64,000 nucleotides of DNA, from the NCBI GenBank assembly GCA_017311315.1, contig CM029664.1, positions 26,900,554 through 26,964,553 on the forward strand, in the 5' to 3' direction. Position 1 is the stretch's first letter. Each line of letters starts with the position of its first letter. A program made the translations under genes and the position numbers. The notes below the pieces were generated by a model. The model made no database searches and was not told where the DNA came from. It saw only the letters and a program-made list of their open reading frames with translations. Below, in pieces: positions 55,390 through 64,000 of this stretch. The DNA comes from Dendrocalamus latiflorus. Its lineage: Eukaryota; Streptophyta; Magnoliopsida; Poales; Poaceae.

Positions 55390-56447
55390 GAAGGGGTGGG
55401 AGAGGCCGGACCAAACACCAACTCCTTCTTTTATAATAGTAAAGATTTTATTTTCTCTCCTGCTTGCTCCCCTAAATTTCTGTATTTATTTATTTATTTT
55501 AGCTTTAATATTGTAGATACCACTTTCATATTATGCATAGTTGTATGCATATATATACATATGTTTATATTTGTTAACATTTTTATTTTGTTTACCCCTT
55601 TACTATTTATTCCATTATTTTTAAAGATGAGATTTCATGGTTAAACCAAATATTCTCCCTTACCTTTATGGATCAACATTTCAGATTCTTATTTTAGGTA
55701 ACGCAATCCAAAACTATAACTACCCAACAAGACCATGGCAAAATTGTCAGCCATTTGCAACGAAATTCTATATCGTGGCAATACCCCATAACTAATGCAA
55801 CGCAAATCAATATTATTGCAACACAGGAATATCATGGCAATACAGTTATACTTCTTGCAACTGTTTTCTAAATAGTGGCGAAAGATCACCTTATTGCAAC
55901 GAATTAAGGTGACTATCGCAACACCATATTTAAGTAGCAATATGTGTGCATATTGCCATGATTTTGGACATAGGTTGCAATAACAGGTACCTATAGCAAC
56001 TAATTTTGTGTCGTTGCAATGCATTTCGTGGCCAAAGACCCGAAATCTAGTAGTGATCCGATCGGAGGCTATATAAGGAGAGGTGCAGGGGCTGAGGGAA
56101 GCATCCTGAAACACACCCGTCAAAACCCTAACCGCCACCTCTCATAACCCCTACAGTGCATGCTAGTGCTAGCACGCCGACACATGATGTTCCATCCCTT
56201 GATGTGTGGACTTTATAGTACAGGCGCTGCTGTGACTACAGCGTTGATCGAGGTGATTGTGAGGAGGACGATCAACTACTACCACTACACCGACGTGCTC
56301 TTTGTTGAATCGGCTACTTCAACCCAACTTCCGCTGCACCGCGCGTCTAGTGGTAACAATCCATGATCTCTTACTTACATGATTTCTTGATTTACGCGGT
56401 AGAATTTTTTTAATCTGCACTAATGTAGCCTACCCCTATCCCAACAG

Positions 56448-56460
56448 TGGTATCAGAGCC
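56448..56460 (+). other. Primer-binding site of the copia element (tRNA-iMet)
   Basis: TGGTATCAGAGCC, complementary to the 3' end of initiator tRNA-Met, one base after the CCCAACA end of the 5' LTR. This fixes the LTR boundary and the + orientation of the element. Confidence 0.9.
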
Positions 56461-57708
56461 AGGTTGTGTAGTTTTTTTATCTGGATTGGTCGCATATAGT
56501 TGATATGTGGTGGTAATAGATTGGATCTATTACTAATTTGAAATGATAGCTTAGATCAGTTCATATTATTGGATTGATTTAGGCATCGGTTGATAAGATC
56601 AACTGGTTTCGTGGTAGTAGATGGGTTCAAAGGAGGTATGGAGTGATGGCACCGAGTTGCTATTCTTTCTGGAAACCTCCTGCACCGATCAATATGATTG
56701 ATCAATGGAAAATCGGGTCGATCAGATTGGTTCGAAATTGGGTTAATGTGATCAATGTGATGAAATTTTCAAAGGCAATTTCATGAATAGGGACTGCTGT
56801 CCTAGGTAATCTTACCACGCATTATAAGTGTTATGTGTTCATATCGCGTGATAGAATTGGATTCTGCCTATAACTCATTTTTTGCAGAGTTATGTGAATA
56901 GTATGGCCCATTGTGTATGTGATGCATGTATGAGTTTTTCATGGCCTGCTTGTCATGTTGATTTATAGCCATAGGCTACATATTATTATATAATGGCATG
57001 CGTGTCGACTTGTGATGCTTGATTTTTCATATGTAATTCATTATTAGCTGTTAGAAGTAATAACTAAATAGATGGATGTGGTGAACTCAAGTATTGATGG
57101 CTCCGTGGACAGGAAGCGTGGTGATGGAGACTGCCGTGCTAAGGGCCATACTATCTCACAATTTAATATAATGTAATTGTGAATGTTTTATGTTCCTGTT
57201 ATGCTATTATCCATGTTACCATTATCTTGGGTGATTTTAACTTGATAGAATAGCATCCCTCTAGAAAAATTAAGTAAAACTTGATGCCCTTTCAGTAGTT
57301 GCACCTATCAAGATTTTGATCATTAACTGGTAGGTCTACCAAAGTAGAGTGCCATTAATTATCTTAATAAGATAGGGTAAAGTGTTGAACACTTCATGCG
57401 TAATATTGGTTTAACTTGACTAGGCTATCAAATAGTTTTGGGTCTAGGGACATATGGATGTCACTAAATAAACAAGAGTTACATATGATGTAATTAGCAA
57501 GGTGTTGTTTACCTACGTCGCTAGGTTTCTAGCAGTGATGCTAAAGCTCACTAGGACTTAGTGAAATATGGATCTTGACTCACCATATGTTATTAGAGGG
57601 TACATGTTTTTAAACATATAGTGAGAGTATCTTTTGTTAAATTGTTTAATGGAAGATTTCACACAAACATAGTGCTGATTTTTGCATATACTTTTTATGT
57701 TGTAGACA
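56461..57708 (+). other. Untranslated leader of the copia element
   Basis: AT-rich sequence between the primer-binding site and the gag start, without a domain. Only a short minus-strand ORF (57558-57746) is present. This is consistent with a long retrotransposon leader. Confidence 0.5.
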
Positions 57709-59856
57709 ATGCCACAATCTACTTCCTCCACACCCAGTTTTAACATGCGATATATTCTTGAGAAAGAAAAACTAAATGGAACAAAATTTATTGATTGGTA
57801 TCACAACTTGAGAATTGTTATCAAGCAAGAAAAGAAGAAATATGTTCTAGAGGTTCCAATGAACCAGCTGCAGATGCTACTCGTGCTCAAAAGAATGATT
57901 ATGAGAAACATTGCAATGACTCACTTGATGTTAGTTGTCTCATGCTTGCCACCATGTACTCTGAGCTTCAGACACAATATGAGAACACGAATACCTACAA
58001 TATGATTGTGGGCCTTAAAGGCATGTTTGATAACCAGGCAAGGGCTGAAAGGTACAACACCTCTAACATATTATTTGCGTGTAAGTTAGCTGAAGGAAGT
58101 CCGGTCAGCCCTCATGTGATCAAGATGATTGGATACATTGAGAGTTTGAAAAAATTTGGTTTTCCCCTTAGCCAAGAGTTGGCTACTGACGTGATTCTCC
58201 ATTCACTCCCTCTGAGCATTGAGCCAGTCATTTTGAACTTTCATATGAATGGCATGGAGAAGTCAATAACTGAGTTGCATGTGATGCTCAAGTCAGCCGA
58301 GGAGAGTATTAAGAAAATCTCTAATCATGTGATGATGGTTCAGAAGACTACCAACTTCAAAAAGAAGTCTAAGGCTTTTAGCGAAAAAAAAGGGCATGGA
58401 TAAAACTCAAGATGATATCTCAAGTATCAAATCTAAGCTTCAAAAGCTCAAGATTGGTGTTGCACTGGATACCATTTGCTATCATTGCCAAGGGACTGAA
58501 CATTGGAAGAGGAACTGCAAGAAGTACTTGACAGAACTAGAAAAGAAGAAGGGAAGTAAGACTTCTACTTCAGGTATAAATGTTATAGAAATAAATCTTG
58601 CTACTTCTCATATTAGTTCTTGGGTATTTGATACCGGATTGGTTGCTCATATTTGCAATTCGATGCAGGGGCTGATAAGCAGTAGGAGTTTGGCAAGAGG
58701 TGAGGTCGATCTTCGCGTAGGCAATGGAGCAAGAGTTGTTACGTTGGCTGTTGGCACTTTACCATTATATTTAACCTCAGGATTAGTTTTAAAATTAAAT
58801 AATTATTATTATGTTCCTGCCTTAAGCAAAAACATTATTTCTGCTTGCGAGTAGAAGGTTATGAGTTCAGAATAAAGAACGATTATTGTTCAATTTATTT
58901 AATTGATGTGCTTTATGGTCATGCTCCATTGATAAATGGATTATTTGTTTTAAATCTTGAGGATGTGCCTGTCTATAACATTAATGCTAAGAGGCTTCGG
59001 CCTAATGATTTGAATCTCACTTATATTTAGTATTGTCATTTGGGTCACATAAATGAGAAGCATATGGTGAAGCTCCATAAAAATGGTCTTCTAAACTCAT
59101 TTGATTTTGAATCATTTGAAACATACGAGTCTTATTTACTTAGCAAAATGACTCAGACACCTTTCACTGGTGTGGTGAGACGGCAAATAAATTGTTGGTC
59201 TTAGTACATTCGGATGTATGTGGACTAATGAGTTCAACAGCCAGAGGTGGTTTTCAGTATTTCATAACTTTTACCGATGATTTTAATGGATATTGATACA
59301 TCTACATAATGAAGCACAAATCTGAATCATTTGAAAAGTTCAAGGAATTTCAGAATGAGGTACAAAATCAACTTGGCAAGACAATCAAAGCCCTATAATC
59401 ATATCATGGAGGTGAATATTTGAGCCATGAGTTTGGTGATCATCTAAAGTAATGTGGAATTGTTCCACAGCTAACTCCACCGGGAACACCTCAATGGAAT
59501 GGGGTGTATGAACGATGGATTCAGACCTTGTTAGACATGGTTCGGTCGATGATGAGCCAATCTGATCTGCCATTGTCCTTTGGGGATTATGCTCTAGAAA
59601 TAGTTGCATTCACATTAAATAGGGTTTCATCAAAAGTTGCAGAGAAGACACCATATGAGATATAGATTGGGAAGCGTCCCGGGTTGTCTTTTCTCAAAAT
59701 ATGGGGATGTGAAGCATATGTAAAACATTTGACGTCTGACAAGCTCACACCTAAATTTGATAAATGCTTTTTCGTGGGGTATCCTAGGGAAACTAAAGGA
59801 TATTATTTTTATAAAAGGGATGAGAACAAAGTGTTTGTTGCTCGAAATAGTGTCTT
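57709..59856 (+). pseudogene. Ty1/copia gag-pol remnant (gag, zinc knuckle, protease, integrase)
   Basis: Gag begins at 57709 and changes frame at about 57830-57860. It continues with GLKGMFDNQARAERY and a zinc knuckle, CYHCQGTEHWKRNC (CX2CX4HX4C), at about 58476-58517. Protease shows WVFDTG at about 58620. The GAG-pre-integrase region (YCHLGHINEKHMVKLH) follows. The integrase core includes HSDVCG, FTDDF and an E in YERWIQTLLDMVRSMM. Stops interrupt it near 58854, 59028, 59296, 59396, 59450 and 59662. The frame is cut in the late-integrase motif at 59856 by the CACTA element and picks up again at 63991. Confidence 0.9.
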
Positions 59857-60109
59857 CACTACAAGAGAAGTGCCATTTTTTGACATATCATTTATGTCAT
59901 AATATCTAAAATTATGTCATAATTCACCTTTTATGACATCTGTGTGACAAAAATCGTTATGTCAAAAAATGAGCGTCACAAATTTGTTTAATGACGTTTG
60001 TTTGTTCCGTGTCACAAAAATTATGACATTCATTTTAATGTCACAATAACTTATGACATTTGTTTTATGTCACAAAATCCTAGGCCTTGCCACGTAGGCA
60101 ACTGCCACG

Positions 60110-60290
60110 TAGGATAAAAAACGTCATAAAATGTTGACGTGACAGATTTAAAAACGTCATAAAAATGCTGACGTGGCAGATATAAAAACGTCATAAAAAA
60201 TGCTAACGTGGCACTGACGTGGCAGATTTTAAAACGTCATAAAAAATGCTTACGTGGCAGATGACGTGGCAGATTTAGACACATATATTT
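60110..60290 (+). repeat. Tandem repeats with TGACGTGGCAGAT in the CACTA subterminal region
   Basis: About five imperfect copies of a unit of roughly 40 bp: AAAAACGTCATAAAAAATGC followed by TGACGTGGCAGAT, one with the second half doubled. TGACGTGGCA is also a bZIP-type binding core, but here it most likely serves as a subterminal transposase-binding repeat. Confidence 0.8.
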
Positions 60291-60445
60291 TTATCAGCCC
60301 ATACATTCAAACCATCCAACAAAATGCACAAATAGTTGCTGTCTCAACACACATTCAAATCAAATCAGGTCTGATATTAAATATCAAGCATTTCATGCAT
60401 CACCAAATTCAAAACACATAAAGTTGGTGTCTCAACACAAATTCA

Positions 60446-60745
60446 AAACACATATAGTTGTTGTCTCAACCTCATCACAGGTATCCTCTACCTGCTTCTG
60501 CAGATTACCCATCTATGCTCGAAGCTCTGCTGCTCCTGCCTTCTCAGCGTGTAGTTCACTCTCAAGCTCATGGACACGCTCATTCATTGCAGCAGCCTTG
60601 GCATTCCTCTTCATTGCTGCAGACCGCAAGCCAATATTTCGAAGGAAAGTTGATTTTGGAAGAACTTGAGCTACAGCTTAGATAAGAGTCTTCGGATCTT
60701 GCCCTTCTTGTGTTGGTTGTGCAATGATGGCCTCCATTTGAGCCT
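60446..60745 (-). pseudogene. CACTA transposon protein C-terminal fragment (Transposase_24-like)
   Basis: Read on the minus strand: MEAIIAQPTQEGQDPKTLI, stop, AVAQVLPKSTFLRNIGLRS, then a coiled-coil stretch, AAMNERVHELESELHAEK, a stop and QKQVEDTCDEV. The VxxVLxxSTFLRNxG motif followed by a heptad-rich tail is what I recall of rice CACTA Transposase_24 proteins. Two in-frame stops and no upstream part make it non-functional. Confidence 0.6.
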
Positions 60746-60821
60746 AGCAATAGCACAAAAAATTCAGGTTTCTTGTATCCCAACTGTTGTTCATCATATA
60801 AGATAAGATAGAGAAAAGGTA

Positions 60822-61015
60822 CTCAACAATTGATCTTAAAATTGTAGTATCTTCAAAATCACAGATTACATCTCATGTACACAAGGCAGCAAGACCTTCT
60901 TTGACAGTGATCCAAGATCGCTGACAGAAGCAATTGAACTTAAAATTGTAGGGGGCTTCGAAATCACAGCTTACATCACATGTGCACAACTCAAAAAGAC
61001 CTTGTTTGGCAGTGC
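60822..61015 (+). repeat. Direct repeat of about 85 bp inside the CACTA element
   Basis: Two copies starting CAATTGATCTTAAAATTGTAG (about 60828) and CAATTGAACTTAAAATTGTAG (about 60931), each followed by AAATCACAG, TTACATC and GACAGTG/GGCAGTG blocks. The sequence between and downstream, to about 62300, has no recognised gene. A second small repeat, AAGTTCAGCGACCGATCCCAG, lies at about 61930 and 61974. Confidence 0.65.
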
Positions 61016-62304
61016 TCCACCAACTGTTTAGATGGAGCTAAAGCTAGCAAGCCAAATAGACACTCTATGTTGTGGCCCAAGAGGAGCTCAGGAAGATCTA
61101 AAACCCCATCTGCTGATTGTTAAGAGGGTTGGAACATCCTTTTTGGTGCTACAAGTGATTCAGAAGTTAGGTGGGCAAACAACCTGTCCTCAAAATTGGA
61201 CCAAATGATAACTTCCAACTTCTTGATTCTAAAATGATAGCTATAAATTCCAGTAATAGAGAAACTGGAGCTAACATAAAAAAACAAACCATGTGGATTA
61301 CAGCTTGTCACATGCAGTTGGAATTACAAGGATCCAGCTTCCTTATGTTAGAAGCTAAAGCCAGACCTTAGGTTAATGGAACCTTACAATCTTTTAAAAG
61401 AAAGAAAAGTACAATTCAAAAATTAACACTTTCCCAGAAAGGAGTTCCCAGTCAAAATGGCTTCAATCAAAGTTAATCATCTGATTCACATAACCACCTC
61501 ACCAAAGGCCTCGCGTGCAATTACAAATAAAACTTCATTGCCAGATCGGAAACTAAAATGCTAAGGATGGAAAAGTCACACCATGATCTGAACATTTGCT
61601 AATCTGATGACATCCTGCAAATGGCCCACTAAGCAAACAGATCAGACACAGAAGTACAAAACACTCATCACTGAGTGTTTACTTTATTATACCATAAGCC
61701 CAACCCTCTGCAGTGCAACCCAATGCAAAACCTCCACGATACAAAATAAGCAAAGGCACCAATCAGCTACGGCAATGAATTCAAAAAGGAGTCCCAAATC
61801 AACGACTGAAATTGTCAGCATCTGCGATTCCATTCAAACCTGATCGACCTAATAACACAAGACCGTAACGAAATGCAAAAACTTCGCAGCTCATCTCTAT
61901 CAAAAACCAAAACACTACCAAAAAATCTAGAAGTTCAGCGACCGATCCCAGATCTACCAATTCGTAGCCCAGAAGTTCAGCGACCGATCCCAGCTCATCT
62001 CTACCAGATCTGCCAATAAATCCCAGAAGTTCAACAATATTGCTCATCCAAATAACACTTATTGTCTAATAGGCTTTGCTATATTCCTAGCTCTGTAACA
62101 TAAACTGAGATAAGAGTTGGTATTGTCATGAAAAATTCAACTTGAATTTGGTACAAAATCAGTAAGCTACTTCTAAAAACTAGCATGTAAGATTACTTCA
62201 TAGAACTCAAATTAACAGGGCTCATGAATATATCCATTGATCACATTCATCACAGATAACATTCACAGTTAATCATCACAATGCAATGGATCAGAATCCA
62301 CATT

Positions 62305-63252
62305 TCACCAGCACATTGCAAATGAGTTAACATAGTAATAATAAACAATTATTCGTGAACAGTAATTAAGAAAGCAAAGAAATAGATGAAACGCTGAAGT
62401 AGAGAGGGGATTGGAGTAAACCGAGAGAGGGAGTAGTAGCAGAGGGCTGAGTTGTCGGTGAAGCGGAGCCGAGGAAGGAGGGGTCGCCGGTAGAGTAGAT
62501 GAAGTGGTGGCGGAGCTGCAGCCGAGGATGGAGCAGAAGTCGGGGAAGAGATCGCCGATGTGGACGTCGGTTGAGAGGTTGAAGCGCCGGCGGATCCGTG
62601 GAGTATGCAGAGGTCGGCGATGTGGAACAAGTCGGGGTCGTGGTCGCCGAGCTTGGCGTCGGGATGGCGGCGCTGATGGAGGTCGACGGCGCACGGTTGA
62701 GGGCGGCGGCGCAAGGCGGTCGGAGAAGAGGGAGATGGTGGAGAGCGGCGACCGGAGAGGAGCGGCGGGTGGATGGTGGCGCGGTAGGGAGAGCAAAGAA
62801 GGGAGGCGGCCGGTGGATCTGGAGAAGGGGGAGCTGTGGTTGGCCGGAGGGAGTAGAGAAGGGAGGAGAGAGGCGGCGGAGAGAGGTAGGGCGGTGAAGC
62901 TTGGTGGCGCGGAGAGGGCGGTGGCGCGCCGGATGTGGAGAAGAAGCTGCCGGAGAAGAGGTGAGGCTCGGCGGCCGTGGAGAAGAGAGGCGGCCGACCG
63001 GGGTTGAAGAAGGCTCGGTGAGGGGAGGTGCGGCGCAGTGGAGCAGGGAGGATTTGGGCGGTGCCGAGGGAAGTGGAGAAGGTAGCGGCGGGTGGATGCG
63101 GCGGCGGAGAGGCGAGAGAAAGGGAAGGATGGGAGTGGAGAATGGAGGCGACCGGCGAGGTAAGGCCCGTCCCTCGCCGGCGCCGGATTTGGAGGAGAAT
63201 GGGGGGAGAAGGAGAAGAAGGCGACGGGGGCACTGAGAAGAACCGGGCTCAA
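62305..63252 (-). other. GC-rich block with long low-complexity ORFs
   Basis: A 315-codon minus-strand ORF and overlapping ORFs in other frames and on the other strand all consist of Pro/Ser/Arg- or Gly/Arg/Glu-rich sequence with no domain. Purine skew (GGCGGNGGAG) explains the open frames. The block could be the promoter and first exon of a captured host gene, but I cannot identify one. Confidence 0.35.
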
Positions 63253-63504
63253 AGGAATTCCTGGCGGCGGCGGCTAGGTCTTCTGGCCGAATGGGAGGGG
63301 AGTTGGTAGTTTTGCGATTTTGCCCTCCTGGTTTCTAGGGTTCAAAATAAGGTCTTTCTCCCATGAGATTTCTTCCGTTCTGCCTCTTAGAAACTCCGAT
63401 TTCATCGCGAACAGATCCTACGCATTCGTGTTGAGTTCGAGCGCCACTTCCACCAACTTTTATTTTTTCTTTTTTTTAAATAATTCCGTCCGCTTATCCT
63501 GGGC

Positions 63505-63830
63505 TGAGCAAGCCCATTAAAAAACCAGTTGGTTGGGCCCTGAGCAAGCTCATTAAAAAAACAGTTGGTTGGGCCATGTGGCGGTGGGACCTATCTTGAC
63601 AGGTGGGCCGTATGCCAACAAGGAAAATGATGATTTAAATAATTCAATATAATAATTTGTGATGCACCAGTTTTGTCATTAATTTATGACATTCACAAAG
63701 TAGCCCCTATGACACAACAAATATTGTCACTACATGGATATATAATAATTTCTGGCACACCAGTTTTGTCATTAATTTATGACGTTCGCAAAGTAGCCCT
63801 AATGACACAACAAATATTGTCACTACATTG
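63505..63830 (+). repeat. Right-end tandem repeats of the CACTA element
   Basis: Two sets are present. A 37-bp unit containing ATTAAAAAACCAGTTGGTTGG occurs twice at 63508-63575. An 88-bp or so unit containing CACCAGTTTTGTCATTAATTT and GACACAACAAATATTGTCAC occurs twice at about 63660-63830. Both carry the GTCA/TGAC words typical of this element's ends. Confidence 0.8.
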
Positions 63831-64000
63831 ATTTAGACTTGCATCATGACATTTTTTGTGACATTCATATTATTTTTGTCACTAAGCCAAATTACCTCTA
63901 CAAAAACGTCATAAACTAGATGATTTAGTGACATTTAGACCCTTTGTCATGTCATATATGTCACAAAATGACACATCTCTTGTAGTGCTTTTTGGAGAAA

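Larger units (their letters stand above)
51826..56055. mobile_element. CACTA (En/Spm-type) element in the copia 5' LTR, carrying DnaJ exons
   Basis: The terminal repeats CACTACTAGTTTTCAGGTCT and, reversed, CACTACTAGATTTCGGGTCT are flanked by ATC on both sides (51823-51825 and 56056-56058), the CACTA pattern of CACTA ends and a 3-bp duplication. Subterminal arrays of CGTTGCAATAG and TTGCCACG words fill 51850-52320 and 55730-56040 on both strands. No TNPD or TNPA-type transposase gene was recognised in its 4.2 kb. The interior contains three exons of a DnaJ gene on the minus strand and a GC-rich repeat. It is therefore a non-autonomous, gene-capturing element. Confidence 0.92.
59857..63987 (-). 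mobile_element. CACTA (En/Spm-type) element inside copia integrase
   Basis: It begins CACTACAAGAGAAGTG and ends CATCTCTTGTAGTG. CTT flanks both sides (59854-59856 and 63988-63990). Subterminal regions are full of TGACAT/ATGTCA words on both strands and larger tandem repeats. The only transposase trace is a decayed Transposase_24-like tail on the minus strand, so the element is non-autonomous. The strand is given from that fragment. Its 4.1 kb includes a GC-rich block at 62400-63260 and several local repeats. Confidence 0.92.
50851..64000 (+). mobile_element. Ty1/copia retrotransposon (5' LTR to integrase), interrupted twice and running off the window
   Basis: The 5' LTR (50851-56446) begins TGTTAGTGATATGCCC and ends CCTATCCCAACA. 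Without the CACTA insertion it is about 1.36 kb. The primer-binding site follows at 56448-56460. Gag-pol starts at 57709 and runs through integrase until a CACTA element enters at 59857. Copia coding sequence resumes at 63991 and continues past the window, so the 3' LTR is not visible. Numerous stops show the copy is dead. Confidence 0.88.

Noticed and set aside
54611..55421. ORFs of 150-250 codons on both strands
   Set aside because: Generated by the purine-skewed minisatellite in the CACTA element. No domain.
50851..56446. Two unrelated short LTRs in place of one interrupted LTR
   Set aside because: The CACTACTAG ends and ATC duplication split one copia LTR cleanly. Its end sits directly at the primer-binding site.
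62349..63252. Minus-strand ORFs of about 300 codons as possible genes
   Set aside because: Pro/Ser-rich low-complexity sequence, mirrored by open frames on the other strand. Listed only as a GC-rich block.
1..64000. CRISPR array, bacterial operon or phage system
   Set aside because: No regularly spaced direct repeats with unique spacers, no compact gene clusters, and clear plant gene and transposon content.

Overview
This is nuclear DNA from a plant, almost certainly a grass and probably Oryza or a close relative. The evidence is the mix of residents: single-exon SAUR and G-lectin receptor kinase genes, a RICESLEEPER-type domesticated hAT transposase, Pong-like, Pack-MULE and CACTA elements, many TTA-flanked MITEs, and GC-rich LTRs of about 3-4 kb. 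The species is inferred from memory of these families; no search was run. No bacterial-type operon, CRISPR array, rRNA or tRNA gene was seen.

Layout. (1) 1-14.1 kb: a solo gypsy-type LTR (133-3549, + strand, target duplication ATCAC), a Tourist-like MITE, a domesticated hAT transposase gene (CDS 6362-8512, with an intron in its 5' UTR), then a second solo LTR of the same family in the opposite orientation (10522-13457, target duplication GACTC). (2) 14.1-36.7 kb: a direct duplication of a SAUR locus. Unit 1 (about 14.1-21.1 kb) carries a broken SAUR copy. Unit 2 (about 32.1-36.7 kb) carries an intact one. Aligning the two units by eye exposes almost every later insertion together with its target duplication: a Pack-MULE holding FKBP exons, two hAT elements, a small MULE and several MITEs. 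Between the units lie an inverted solo LTR (21.1-24.9 kb) and a 5'-truncated, stop-riddled Ty3/gypsy pol with its 3.8 kb 3' LTR (25.0-31.8 kb). (3) 35.8-38.3 kb: decayed LINE 3' ends and a hAT element inserted beside one of them. (4) 39.2-41.5 kb: an intact minus-strand G-type lectin receptor-like kinase. (5) 43.3-49.05 kb: an apparently complete PIF/Pong-like transposon with both proteins open. (6) 50.85 kb to the window end: a Ty1/copia retrotransposon, its 5' LTR interrupted by a CACTA element carrying three DnaJ exons, and its pol interrupted by a second CACTA element with decayed transposase.

Genes likely to make host proteins are few: the hAT-derived zinc-finger BED protein, SAUR copy 2 and the receptor kinase. 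Everything else of size is transposon-borne. The strongest observations are the two independent captures of host chaperone or foldase exons (FKBP by a MULE, DnaJ by a CACTA), the step-by-step decay of one SAUR duplicate (promoter split, 5' UTR insertion, 22-bp frameshifting repeat), and the intact Pong-like element. No wholly new class of system was seen.
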